64,000 bases of DNA from Sipunculus nudus (GCA_026874595.1 CM049321.1:3215479-3279478); one strand, 5' to 3'. Numbered from the stretch's first letter, positions 35,486 through 48,350 are shown. Notes: a model not told the origin generated them from the sequence alone. Numbers and translations are program-made.

Positions 35486-38400
35486 ATGAAGTCCCGGAGG
35501 AGCTTGTGCCGTAAGTTATTATCACTTTGTTTTATATAGTGTGACAGAGTGCCAGGATTATAAGTAACTCCACATGGACGATGACCGTCCCAACAGGTCG
35601 ACATTCCAGTCTGTGTGGCCTCTGGATCAGACACCTAAGTCTCATTTTGTCGTATAGGTACGAGATGATATGTCCCACGTAATTGAATAATATGTCGTAC
35701 ATTCGAGATAATATGTAGAACGTATGGAGAGGATATGTCGTAAGCATGAAGATAATATGTCGTCCATATGTAGATAATATAAAGTAAGTACGAGATGATA
35801 TATCGTACTTACGAGAAAATATGTCGTACGTGTGGAGATAATATGTCGGTCGTAAGGAAAAATATGTCGTACGTATGGAGATAATATGTCGTACGTACGA
35901 GATAAAAATTTACAAGATGGCAGCAATACGATTTTGTAAAAAGAACTAGAGTAGACAAAAATTATCCCGGCATCCAGATGGATATGTAGACGCATTGAGA
36001 GAGTGTAATCAGAGTATGAGGGAAACACCTCAATTAAGTTCTCAAATATGTCTTATATTTCTCTGTGAGTAAACGTTGTGAGGGCCCTTATACTCGATTC
36101 AATTCTCGATTCTTACCTTCGATTCGATTCTCGATTTATTTCTTAATTAATTAGTAAATATCAGAATTAAAAAAAAATAAGAGCAATTTAACCAAAGCAG
36201 ATATTGGTAAATATCAGCAAACAAAAATGTAGCTCTTCCTCTGTTTGTCGCCGCCATTTATGTTTCTCTGTGGGTTGAGTGGTCCACCAGCGAACGTTCA
36301 CAGTTGATTTAGGCGCATGCGCGATAAAGAGCTTCAACATTACAAACCACTAAGTCAAAATTGAGCACTTACAGAGGACCTCAGGATATGGTACACTCAA
36401 AATCATAATAATCGAAATGAATCGATTATTAGTTTAAAAATCGATAACGATTTAATCAACGCCTTGGTTCTTTGATGTACCGGTACATTACTGGTTAACA
36501 TTGATTCAGTTTGTGAGTTATTTTTTTTGCAAATTGCTGAAGATTAGATGCCATTTAAGCTACCGAATAAATATTTGTTCACTTGCATTGATCTGAAGTC
36601 TTATTCATGATAATTTTATTTTCGAGATAATTACCCCATTCGCAAATATCTCGACTTTAAAACCCTCGCTCATACAATGCAAACCATTATAATGGATGAT
36701 GTTCTTGCAGTGCTTGTGTTCTTGTGTCACGTGACCTGGATATTAGTTCATGGTTTCACCACCAGGAGTAAAACCTTCTGCCGGTCACCTGACACGGAGG
36801 TTGACACCGGCAACTTCAAAGGCCAACCGCCGGCGTCGTCTGCTACAGAATGCGCGAACAGGTGTTTACTCGATTCACTCCAGTGCAATTCGTTTGTATG
36901 GGATCCATATGATGCAGAATGCACTCTGTATAAACTGAACGATATGTCGACCACTGCATCAGTTCAAGGGGTCGACCTCTATACATTTCGTAACTGCAAG
37001 GTAAGTTTTATTTATTTTCTGTTGTCTTTAAAGCTAGCTATTCACCTACTGTTTTTTTTAAACACATGTGATTTCTTGCTAACTTTGAGTATATGTTGGT
37101 ATATTAATAAATTGTAGGTAATTTCTGTTAAGAAAAGATCTTATACCCCCCCCCCCCCCCAACCCCTGTGACGGATGTATCAGCCTGTTAAACTGCAAGC
37201 TGTTAGTAAACACAGCAATTATGACCAACGACAAATCCAAGGAACCAATTATGTTTGGTCGCATATTTGTGGAAGTTGAAGGGTCGCGAGTTACAAAAGG
37301 ACCTGTGCAAAACTCGTGTCCGTCTGACTTGCCGCCAAATGTCATTGATGGATGTGTTTGGAATATTTTGACGGCCCCAACACGTAGCTAACAAGTGGAT
37401 ATAAACATAAGCGAACAGCCTGTGTGTGTGGGATCAGAATTTTCTTGCATATGTTTAAAAAAGATTCTTATGTAAATAGACGTCACATATCGGAATTTCT
37501 TTGAGGCAAGACCCACGAATTCCTCGGTCAACTCAAGTCTTACTTGGCACTCGCCTATATATGGCAATAGATGACAACAATATGGAAATATTCTTCATAT
37601 TAATCAATGTCATAAGATACAAGAACGTTTATTTTTGTTGAGCGGTGTTGCAGCCTTGACGACTATGCATGGGCATCAGGGTCATTTTTGGTTTATTTTT
37701 CACCTGTCTGTCTTATAAAAAGACAACAAAATTAAGTTCTCACTAAGGAATGTTACATTACAATTGTGTCACATCACATGTCTAAATTATAACAATACAA
37801 TGTCAGAACAAAACAGAACTTTATTCAGGTAAAATGGCCACAGGGCATAAACAGTTCCAAACATTATTCAACATTATTCAAAATCTTTTTTAACAATTAA
37901 GCAATTCATATCTGAATACTGTCGGTTAAATAAACATACTTTATATAAACACAAATAACTAAATCAACAAAATTAACTGTCTGGCTAAGGTTTCTCATAA
38001 ATGTTGGGATTGACTGGATACTAAATTAAACTCTGGATGTAAAAATATAATAGACAGTGAATGCACACAATTTGACTTTTAACGCAAAAAAAAAAACACA
38101 ACAAAGACATATGCATACATCTTCATTAAATGTTGTGTGCCCAAAAATATTCAACAATTACCGTTACATATCAAGAGTTTGATATAATATAAGATATGTA
38201 AATAATTATATAATAAAATTATATAATAAATTAATTATAGAGGAATATAAAATTATAAATATATACTGAAATAAAAGCTGGAGTTATCTTACCTCCGTAT
38301 CCTTAAAGGGAATATAAATCAAGATTTGTAACAGTTCAGTGGACCATTACAGTACAGATCTTATATAATGCAGCATTTATATATTTAGGAAAATTCTTGC

Positions 38401-41213
38401 ATTTAAAGTGCAAACTGTTAAACCATTTAAGTATTGATGTTTTCAGTTTCTACTTACAGAGATAATTATGGCCCTAGAATATATGAAATAGGAATATATT
38501 ATATGAATATTTATATAATTTGCTGACATTATATCTAAACAGCTGTTTCCCTCTTCTTATAAGCATGTTGCTAAATTACAGACATCCATATTATCATCAG
38601 ACTTGAGTATATGTAAGAAGTTTTCAGTTGATGTCTTATAACGTGCTTTCTTCGAATATTTTTCTCTTAAATCAACATACAATAAACATCTTAATAAAAT
38701 ATGATATTCATCTTCTATCTCATTTATACCATATTCAATACAATACCTACAAACTCTTTTTTTCTCTATCCATTAATGTGTCTGTCCTTTTCTACCAGCA
38801 AGTTATCATTTGAGCATCTTAATAGAGCTAGTACTGGTCTTTGTTTTATATTTGGTACACAAACCAGATATTTCTCTTAAGCATTCAATGATTCAAAACT
38901 AATAAAAAGTTCCAATTTACAGTTTTTCTGAACATCTCTATACCTGTTTTGCATAACCACATCTCTTACTATTATTATTAATCCTCGTAAAAAAATTAGA
39001 GTCCCCTACATCTTGTGCCGTCCATACTCATCCGTATCCTGCACTGATAAATATATGTTTAATTTTTTTTGCCCATGTTATATTTCACTTTTTATCTAGT
39101 TTATGTAACATATATTGTAAATGTGCTTTGGGTACCTAGCACTTTGATATAAGATTAATTTAACCTGTTAATGAATACATTTGATTACCTGATTATCATA
39201 CAATGGATAGTTACCACATTATCCCTGAATAGCTAAATTAGATGTAGCTGAACTTAATTTCATGACTTCTTTACCATATTTATACTGAACTTTTTTCTAA
39301 AATTTCATCCCCTCTCATAACATCTCGGACCCATACAACAATATTGGTATAATTAAACTATCAAATAAATTGAATAACTGTCTCCTTTTTTTAGACGAGA
39401 CAGTTATTTTATTTGTTTGATAGTTTAATTATTAAAAAAATAATTGTCTTAACCGGCTTCTGTTGCTCAGGGGAAGAGTGCAGGAATGAAAGCCGGGAGA
39501 TCGTGAGTTCGAATCACGGCCGAGGCGGTGAGATTTTTCACGGTCGGCCCCTACCTAGGGTGAGTGCTCTGCAGGCTTAATGGGAAGGCCGTGCCCAACA
39601 GCCGTGTTTCACTCACAAACGAGTGCGCCTTTCGGGGGCTCCTCGGTTGTATGACCCAGCAATGGGGATGATTACACACCAAGGGCCTGCAGGTGCAATA
39701 GTCACCGGGCCTGGTTAACGCCAGGATATAAATCAGAGGAAGCGAGTGATACTGCCATGTCACGTATTCCGAAACCCGAATGGAATTCTGCAGATGTACA
39801 TATATGTAGTTAAGTAAGCATTCAAAATGAAGGCAGTTACCTCCACCTAAAAATATAAAAAAATAACTCATTGTAAAGTGACTTTATTTTTATAAAATGT
39901 TTTTATAATATTCTATTAATCATTTTTATGTTCTTCCACATAGTATTCATATCTGATGCTCTTAATACTTTTTTTGCCTCATTAGCTAATCTCTTCTCTT
40001 TCTTTACCTTACAGATTTGGGTTTTTTTTTGCATGCTTATAATTGTTAAGGTCATTTATAGCTCTGGATTTTCTATATATTTAATGCTTAGTATTTATCA
40101 TTTTTTTTTATAAATTTGCATTCATCATCCCACCGACCTGGTTGTAATACTTATCTATTTTCATAGTTCCTTACTTTTCACTTTGTAGAGAGTCTCTGAA
40201 GGTCTCTGTGAATATTGTACCTGCTTTATCAGGATTCATAAAATATTTGTAATATCCAAATCCATCGTAGAAATCTTATATTTTTCCCATTTTCTTAATT
40301 CAAGGTACGTTTGTAATGCCTCGTCACCTTATCTTCCATTATGTCATTGTTAAGCATACATCTTACAGGAAAGTGATCAGAGATGCCACAATTAAAAATC
40401 TTAGAACTTTGTATTAATCTAAATATCTGGCTACTTATAATAAAGTCCACCACGCTGCATCCACTGTGTATTATACAAGTAAAAGTATATCTTGACTCAT
40501 CCTGCCATTCAGTATAAGTAAATCTGTTTCACAATGCAACTGCTGTAAACTATATCCGAATTCCTTGTGTACACATGCAATCTTTTGATACCTTTGGTAC
40601 ATTACATGTAATTCCCAATATATAGGTGTCTAATTCAAGGTATTTCAATGAATCATTTTCAATTATATCGGTTGACTTTCCCTTTCTGGTATTAAAGTCT
40701 CCCATAATAATAAAATCTAAATCACCATATTCTGGCAATGTGATCATGCTTTCTAGTCGAATGATCCCATCACTTTCATTTTCCCATTTTCATTAAAGGG
40801 GGAACCCCTCGGGGCAATATAACACCATGCTATAACCATATTCTTCAATACTCTTAAAGTACCTTTCTTTAGAATCAAATTAATGAGAATTGTGTTTTAT
40901 ATAACCTTCTTCATCACAACCAACATCAGTGGTTTTGTGCACAAATACTTAAACCCTACCTCTTCCCAACTCTCCCCTTGCTTTACCACATCTTGTTTAA
41001 TCTAAAAAAGCATTTATATAGTCATCATCATCATTCAACCAGGTTTGTGTAATAACTATCATATTTTCATCATGTACTATTTTCTTACATCAGTTGTGTC
41101 TAGTTTATTTTTAAGTCCATTGTGCAGAGTCAATATTATATACTAGTATATATGATCAAAATTTTAATCTTGACCAGCCCAGTGTTAAATTGGACCAGAT
41201 TCTAATCTTGGCC

Positions 41214-41264
<51 letters not shown>

Positions 41265-44200
41265 TAGTATATATATAATATTGATTTAACATTCCGACCC
41301 TTAAATATTCGAAAACTTTGCAATTCGACAGTTTCTTTTTATAAATTTAACGATAGAAATTAGCCTTGGGCAACAGACAACCTTGGATTCCGAATCCGAT
41401 ATGACATTTCACAACACAAACAAAGATATCGACGTATTTTCTCAGTAATCAAACTTTATTTTCCATTAATGTCAACCACAGCGCAAATCCATTGTTCTTG
41501 CCCTTCGCCGGACCCATTGATTATGTCAGTTTGTCCCCCTTATTGAGTTAGTTTGCATCATTTAGTTGGCAAACAGGTTGTGGAAACACGTCAGACAAGG
41601 TGGACAACGAGGTCAGGGACATTATTAAGACACTGTCCGGCGCTCACCGCCGTGAACGCGGAGGAATACCCCGTATGCTATATAACATAGAGCCCACAGA
41701 AACAGAGCCGATGACCACTGATATTGTGTCACTGGTCAATAACACTGAAGACGGGGTGACAGTGTCAATGATTCAGAAGAAGATGACCCTCTTAAACCTG
41801 TAACTGTCAAAGATGCCCCCAGGGTAATCAAAACAGGCTAAGGTATTATGAGGGGCAGGGGTTCGCAGTAGAGAATACTGATGCAACCTGAATAAAACTA
41901 AAAATGAAATAAACAATATTCATGAAGTTCTTTATGGAACCCCTAATGGTTTAAACTTGTCCCATTAGCAAAACCCCTACAGGTTCTTTAAAGAACCCAA
42001 TCCAGGGTTTTCTTTTAAGGAACACTGCGAAGGGTTCTTTGAAGGGTTATGAAGGGTTCTTTCAAGAACATTTGAATTACAATAATAGGGTTCTCGAGGG
42101 TTCTTTAAACGATTGTTAGGGTTCTTTATATGGTTCTTTGAGGTTTTTCATAGGGTTCTTAATTGGTTCATTTTGGTATTTATAAGGATTTGGTTGGTCC
42201 TTTAAATGGATCTTTTCGATTCGTTATATGGTCTTTTCTGTGTTTCCGTGTGTCCAAGGTAAGTTTGTATTATTTCTTGTAATTTCAATTAAATATAGCA
42301 AAATACCAACATAACACGGGGAAAGTATTCTGATCAAGGGTCTTCGTTAAGTTAATTTCTAAATATAGCAAATACAAGGTACAATGTAAAATGCGACTCA
42401 ATGTCTTTATTCCTTCTAATACGTGAAATAAACATGGCATCATCAAATTACTTCTTCCAATAAAAGTCACTAAAAACAAGTGCAGGAGATACAAAATTCA
42501 GTACTGATTTAAAATGATTGAGCCAGCTTACAGTCAAGCAATTCCTGTTCGTAACAAAAACTTCAATAATTAGTATGTTGTAATAAACATAATTCAAACA
42601 TACTATGTAAATGTGAATTATCACAATATACATATAAAAACAGCAGCAATATGAAAGAGACAGTGTGATTTCACGTGTGTGTACAGTAGGTGCGGGTGAG
42701 TGTGAGCTTCCCTTATAATTACAATGACTCCGGTTCTTTTATATATAGGTTAAAGGGACGTATTTACAGGCCCTGTATATTATCATACAAGGTGCACATG
42801 TATGTATCTTCAAATACTTTTTGCCAAAAATTGCACTAATCACTGCCCTATCCAATGGACTGACATGACTTGACGCTTTAATAATTTTTAAGTTCTACCA
42901 CGAACGATTCCCATTTCTAAACGCCGAATTAACAGCCAAACATATTGGTAGGTGGATAAATGGACAAAACGAAATAAAATTAGAATACAAAAATCTACTG
43001 AAGTAAAATGGAAAGTTAAACCTGAATTTGCAATAAATTGAAAAATGAATTTATAACAAAACTGTATTTTACATGTGTGTTATCGTCTTTTTTTAGAAAA
43101 GTTCGGGACTTGGAAACAACACATACGGTAAGTTTCTTCGGAAATCAACTTTATTCAATTACTCTCAAAAACGTCGCTTGCAATATATATGTGTCTTTTG
43201 AAGAAGACGCTCAAGCTCACGTGAGCGTGCGTTATTTCATTTTAGCATGACATTGTCTATACATGAACAGAAATTAAAACAGAACTTCCCTATTATAACT
43301 GATGGAAGATACTAAATGATGGATGGTACTAAACATTTAAATCATTGTGACGCAACTCATCTGTGGCCACGGACCTGAAATGCATGTTTTTTTTTGTTTA
43401 TTAGCACTGAAGTATCGAGTACGATGCCAGTTCTGCCCTAAGAGGGTCATTTCGCATATTTTCCATTAAATCCTTAGCAATTTGACATTTTTTTTGCTGT
43501 GAATGATCTATCACAGCGTCATCTGATAAAGTACGTTATTGAAACCGGCCAACAGAAAACCCGTCCCCCATAGACCTGGCTGAAGTTTTGCTTTCCTCTT
43601 TCTACGCATGATTGAGTAATATGACAGTATATGATCAAAGGAAGGCAAGGCCATGCAAGAAAATTGTGTTTGAAAAATCTAAAAGTATATTTGTATGTCC
43701 GTTTTTCTTTTTTTTTTTGTTGGGGGGGGGGGGGTTGGGGGGTTGTTCCTTTTAAAGAATGATAAAATTCCTTGAAAAATATATTAAAGGATATTTGTTT
43801 GTTTTTTTCTGTGGGAAAGTCAGTTTAAAAATAAGAAAATTAATTAATTAAAATTAAATTAAAATTAGAAATATATTGTCGGAACACTTCAGCGCCCTAA
43901 TCACCATTTAATATTGCACCTTACAAATGATCGGTTTCACAGATTGGTTTCTTCCTTTAGCCACTTCCTGTGAACCACCGTTTGTTGAGGTTGGATCTCG
44001 TTGTATTGCCGTTGCCAGCGGAATGGGACTCACAAATTTCAGTGCGGCTATGGACCACTGTCAAAATATGAAGCAAGGAGCAAGTGGCGCCATCATCCGG
44101 ACATATCAGGAAGCTTTCGACATTGGCACACAGATTGTCTTAGGTTGTTATCTGTCAAAAGATTTTTTCTTAGGGTTAAAACCCCTACTTTACACAGTGT

Positions 44201-45186
44201 TTAAGAAACAAAATTATTTTTAATATGAGAAATCAGTCTACATTTTACAACATATCAGTCCAACTTATGGCGGTCAAGGTCACTGGTCACATGTAAATCA
44301 GTCTCGGTTAACGGCTGCTGATTAGATGATGTCATGTAAACCCCTTTAAAAAATATCACCAGCTAAAACAAATTGCTACTCCTACAGGGACACATCTGTC
44401 AGATAATTGAAAAAAAAAAGTAAAAATAGCTTTAAAACATAAAATGAAAACTAATTTTAAAATTCTTTATTTTCATATAAGTTGTCACCTCTATGTGCAG
44501 CTTTCTAGGAAACTTGTTCATAAATATATAAAATCAAAATTTTAAGACAATCATCTCTGAAAGGAGATGAATACAAGTTGGTGTGACAGAGTACAGTCAT
44601 TGAACTAATTTTATTGTACCACTGCTTGTGCAACCGTTCAAACTTCGCTAATAACCTGAAATGCTCCGCGGTCATTGGTAAAAATCAATGATCGGGGAAT
44701 CTTGGCCCTGTGCCAGCACCTTGAGACGGTCTACGGCAAGTGCTTTTCTAACCAACAGACTCAGGATCAAATGGATTTTGAATATTTTCAGACTCTGCAT
44801 AAGGAATGTAGAGTTCGTATCGCACGTATTTCAAAAGTGGTAGAAATAGCATTCGGTTTGTCTCCCATATGTTTGCATTAAATCGTAATTCATTAAGGAA
44901 GTTCCAAATGCATAGATATTAAGACGATTAAATGAATTCTAAATTACCAGCTGATGAAAATGTTGTTCACAATTTCGTTTTCTTGGTGATAAAAAATATG
45001 CTTTTTCAGAAGTTCAGGAAAAATATCAGGTTTTTTGTAATCTTGTGAGGACCTCTGATTCATATAAATCTTCAGGCTTTTCACCATGGAAGAATGAATT
45101 TATTTTCAAAACATGTGGTCAACATGAATTTATATTCTAAATACGTATACATGTTTTATATTATTTTATATTATTTAATATTATAT

Positions 45187-45221
<35 letters not shown>

Positions 45222-45889
45222 TGGGGGGGGGGGGGTGATTGGACGTGTTTATAGGTTTTTGTATAGGTGTATGATTGTGTATGGTTATTTTCATAGATAA
45301 TAATGATTGATTTTTTTTTATTTCATCCGTGTAACAAGATTAAAATCAAAATTAATATAAACGATAAATAATAAAAAATATGAAATAGTCACAAATAGTA
45401 ATGTGAATTACACGGTTTACATTTTAAGTTAAGATGTTACCTACTACTTAAGTTATACCTATTTTCTATATCTTTTAGATAATGTTAGTATATACTTCTG
45501 ACGGCCATACTTCATTTCACAGGCCATTGTTCATTTCATAATTAAAAATTATAAAATACTGGTAATGAATGCACATGTTTATAGAATCTATTTTAATTCT
45601 ATGTTTTAACCACTTTTAAATGCAATTAATCGGTTTTTTTTTGTGTAATATCAGAATTTTGTAAATAACAGGCGAAGAGGCCTGGGTAGCATTGACTCAG
45701 TCAGGCAGTGGAAGCTGGGATTGGGAAGGTGGTCACGGTGGAACCTGGTTACAGTGGCTTCAGGGAGAGGGCGGCAGGTATCCTGGTGAGGAATGTGCAT
45801 CTTTTACTGAGCAGTTTGGTGAGTACGGCTTGGCTCAGCATCCATGTGTCGGGGCTCCAGTCGACAAGGTTTTATGTCAGCTGTATTGA
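35486..45889 (+). CDS. secreted PAN/apple-C-type lectin protein, copy 2
   Basis: Five coding exons: 35486-35510, 36711-37000, 43097-43127, 43961-44143, 45672-45889 (TGA), 747 nt, 248 aa. Lengths and phases are identical to copy 1. The signal peptide starts MKSRRSLC and continues over the split codon into LLVFLCHVTW. The PAN/apple domain (FCRSPD, ECANRC, CNSFVWD, NCK) and the lectin-like domain (RCIAVASG, HCQNM, AWVALTQSG, EECASFTEQ, VLCQ) are intact, with no stop or frameshift, so both copies look functional. As in copy 1, EPN/QPD and WND are absent. Differences cluster in the PAN domain and the lectin loops; the last 20 residues are almost the same. Intron 2 (37001-43096) is over twice the length of copy 1's because of an insertion. 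Exon 4 donor is G|GTTGTT, non-optimal at the same place as in copy 1. Confidence 0.88.
35645..35910. repeat. ~23-bp minisatellite in intron 1 of lectin gene 2
   Basis: About ten units around 'gagataatatgtcgtacgta', more regular at the 3' end. Absent at the matching place in copy 1, so it expanded after the duplication. Confidence 0.85.
38560..39440 (-). mobile_element. LINE 3' part: reverse transcriptase end and CCHC-like tail
   Basis: On the minus strand, 'LFDSLIIPILLYGSEM' (about 39380-39330) is the thumb-side motif of non-LTR reverse transcriptases. Further on, VCRYC...EDEYHILLRC (about 38745-38670) is the C-terminal Cys-His box of APE-type LINEs. It is followed by an acidic stretch and a TAA at about 38560. 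Frameshifts and stops separate the two parts. The catalytic RT core (YxDD region) was not found, so the element is internally deleted. Confidence 0.75.
39450..39870 (+). mobile_element. tRNA-derived SINE inside the LINE
   Basis: A-box-like 'gttgctcaggggaagagtgc' (39461-39480) and B-box-like 'gagttcgaatcac' (39505-39517), 25 bp apart as in a tRNA head. A long body and an A-rich end, 'cctaaaaatataaaaaaataa', follow. 'AAAAAAATAA' also precedes the element at about 39435, a possible target duplication. It is of a different family from the SINE at 10166-10406. The 106-codon minus frame here is not a gene. Confidence 0.75.
39890..41155 (-). mobile_element. LINE 5' part: endonuclease domain, broken
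   Basis: Reading the minus strand from 41155: a degraded start with 'MIVITQTWLNDDDDYINA' (about 41070-41015); YIAPRGSPF near 40820; then 40747-40550 with DFIIMGDFNTRKGKST (the catalytic GDFN motif); then CSVVDFIISS and the catalytic SDHFPVRC at about 40460-40370. Together these are the full set of APE-type endonuclease motifs, spread over several frames. Continues towards the RT part, interrupted by the SINE. Confidence 0.8.
41215..41280. repeat. (TA)n microsatellite
   Basis: About 24 TA units with a short imperfect continuation. It marks the upstream edge of the LINE remains. Confidence 0.95.
41600..41803 (+). other. short unidentified open frame
   Basis: A 67-codon frame (MDNEVRDIIKTLSGAHRRER...) in a GC-richer patch inside the inserted block. 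No homology recognised. It could be a transposon remnant. Kept only because its base composition differs from its surroundings. Confidence 0.15.
41930..42240 (+). repeat. GGTTCTTT-rich degenerate repeat
   Basis: At least ten occurrences of 'gggttctt' or close relatives at irregular 20-30 bp spacing, beginning with the palindrome 'ggttctttaaagaaccc'. Similar phrases occur at about 3700-3810. Not coding. Confidence 0.7.
44640..45640. other. intron 4 of lectin gene 2
   Basis: AT-rich, with (TA)n and a G-run near 45185-45236. The 68-codon frame at 44675-44881 begins without ATG in good context and has no recognised motif. Confidence 0.5.
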
Positions 45890-46220
45890 CCAGTCAGTAC
45901 CAGGCAATTAGTTATGTGGTTTTAAGAAGAGAAACAAGTCCAACCGCCTTGCTACTATTCAAACATAATATTGTATTTGTACAGGAAGCATTGTTCGACA
46001 AACATTACATTATTTCTTTGTAAGCTCAACATGTTTGGTGTGATAATTTACATGTTGACCCGTCTGGTACGATTGAATTCCGTACGTTTGTGCTTTGTTA
46101 CTCTAGTTCCTTTTAAATATTCATTTATGCATGGACTGTTCGATGCTTGCACATATCTGTATGACTTATTGACTGATAAATCATGGGTCCAAAAAAAACT
46201 TCGTTTGTTCTTTAATTATA

Positions 46221-46226
46221 AATAAA
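46221..46226 (+). terminator. poly(A) signal AATAAA, lectin gene 2
   Basis: AATAAA just before 'gttatccgtgatgcatg', which matches the sequence after the ATTAAA of copy 1. About 310 bp between the stop at 45889 and this site has no counterpart in copy 1, giving a longer 3' UTR. Confidence 0.6.
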
Positions 46227-46259
46227 GTTATCCGTGATGCATGCTCTGTTTATATTCTC

Positions 46260-48350
46260 GCACCCTGGGTGGCAACTATATTGTTTACGGATGTGTGTGT
46301 GCGTTTGTGTGTGAGGGCGTGTGTGTTTTTGACTGCTGTGTTGGATTTACTATTTAAATACTACTAGTAGTATTAGTTCAATATGTTCATATTTTTTTTC
46401 CCCGTTTTATACATTCATATCAACACATCCAGCCTCCAGGGCTTATGAAGCACAATACATGAAAGCACCATGATAAAATAATTAACGTTACGGCCCAGTA
46501 GTTTTGTTAATCATCTGAAATTAATACACATCATTGTCGGTTACGAAACGATTCTGATGCAAATCCTACAGTTAAATCGACAGCGTCGATGTTAAATAGT
46601 AAAATACCAGTTCATCAATATATTAAAATTTCTGAAATCATTATTTAGTATATAACTGACTTGCTTCCCGAATGCCTTTCTAATCGACCTGTGTTTATTA
46701 CATTTCAAGAGAAGATGTTCAACCTCCCCGGAAATAAACGAGAGATATACCTTGGTATCGGCCGGTTTCAATTCGTGTTGGATATACTCCGATACGTAGA
46801 TTGGCAGTTATTGCAATTATAGCTTGTACCATGCATGTATGCTATCCACAAGATATATATTTCAATTTGTAAGTCTCACAAACCACCCATAGTAGATATT
46901 TCAAATATTGCACATATGTTTCATAACCTAAATGGTGTTTTTTTATATCATACTCAGTAGCGCAGTTATAGGCTATTAAAAACATCGTTATATCAGCCAA
47001 TTTTATAAAACAAATTAGATGAAGAAAAGACGATAAAGATACAACCTCAAAAACGACTCAAGATATGTGTATATATTTTCATATAACTTTAAAACGTTTA
47101 AGAAAACAAAAAAATTGGATTTAAAATTTTGTTTTGTTTCAAACATTTTGATTGCAACTGAATCGACCATGTAGCTTTGTAAATCTAGAAGACGACTTGT
47201 TCAGTATAAAACAAATACATAAACAAGAATTAAATACCTTGATACATATATACAGCAGATCAGAATGACCGAAATAGTCATGCCATTTACAATCAAGTCT
47301 TTTACACACATGAATATACGGAAAAACGAAACAAAATTTAAATTGTAAGTAGGAAACAACTATCGAAGAACTAATTGAATCCTGATTAGTTGTGGTTAAA
47401 AAGTGCATTCGGCAAAATGAAAATCTTCAAGTACCGCTGCCACGGCAAAATACAAGACCCCCTGGTTGAAATGATATAAATCCTGCGTATATATGACAAT
47501 AAGCGAGTGTTGATTTCATCCGAGAGTGTCGATGATCCATGCAACAAAATAAATGTTATATGTGTTGGACATAATTCGACCCACAAAGAGAATTTGACAG
47601 TTACAGAGGGGACAAAAAAGAGATTATTAATATGGGACTACAGGGGACAACACAGCAGGTAATGTTCGTTCTATTCATTAAATGCCTACAGTCACAACAT
47701 GGGGAAGACACCGGCCCGATTTTGAATAAATGTTCATTTATTGCAAATTTATTCAAAGGAAGTCTTGCGAGTAAGATATTTCAGATTCTGTTTTCCTGTT
47801 TATAATAAGAAGGGGTCCGGCACTTGCTTTTCAAAGTTTCTCCAAATTATTTCAGAGCAATACAGTGGAAGGGAAAACTGATTTCCAGAACCTATTGGTT
47901 CTGTGAACAATCGGAACAAACGATAAATTAAATCACCGGCTACGAGTAGTAACTAATTCTAGTAATGAAGTAATTAGATGCAAAAGCATTGATAATTTTA
48001 TAAAATAATGTAATCATGTGGTTTGTCCTACTCCCTTCCAGTCTCTTCAAAGACTGACTGTTTACTAATGCCCCTCAAGGCGCTCACACAAATACATGCC
48101 GCTCGTTACTGTACTGAATCTAATGTATCCGCTGGGTACCGCGGTATGCCATCTTATATCACGTCCATATACTCTTATATCGGTCGACAAGTCGTTCCAA
48201 TGTGTGTCTTGGCAGTTTGTACTTCAATGTGCTCAAAATATTAAGACATTTATGAGCCTTAATGACAATATTGTTCATATGCCTTTCCCGATTCTGACCT
48301 CATTAAATATGCCTGAATTTTAATGAGAATGTAATTCAGGTGAGAAACTC
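46260..48350. other. no gene seen
   Basis: The first 80 bp still aligns with the 3' flank of lectin gene 1. Beyond that, AT-rich DNA without recognised exons. Frames at 47139-47408 and 48023-48323 have no family signature. Confidence 0.45.

Larger units (their letters stand above)
37600..42670. other. ~5-kb insertion in intron 2 of lectin gene 2
   Basis: The two second introns align by eye on both sides of this block: 37070-37590 with 28330-28850, and 42680-42960 with 28905-29330. The block itself has no counterpart. It contains a broken LINE, a SINE, a (TA)n array and a GGTTCTTT-rich repeat. Borders are good to perhaps 50 bp. Confidence 0.65.

Noticed and set aside
39450-39530. Possible tRNA gene
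   Set aside because: A and B boxes are present, but no complete cloverleaf, and a SINE body and A-rich tail follow directly.
47139-47408. 89-codon minus-strand frame
   Set aside because: Hydrophobic and Cys-rich by chance composition. No signal peptide arrangement, splice site or relative recognised.
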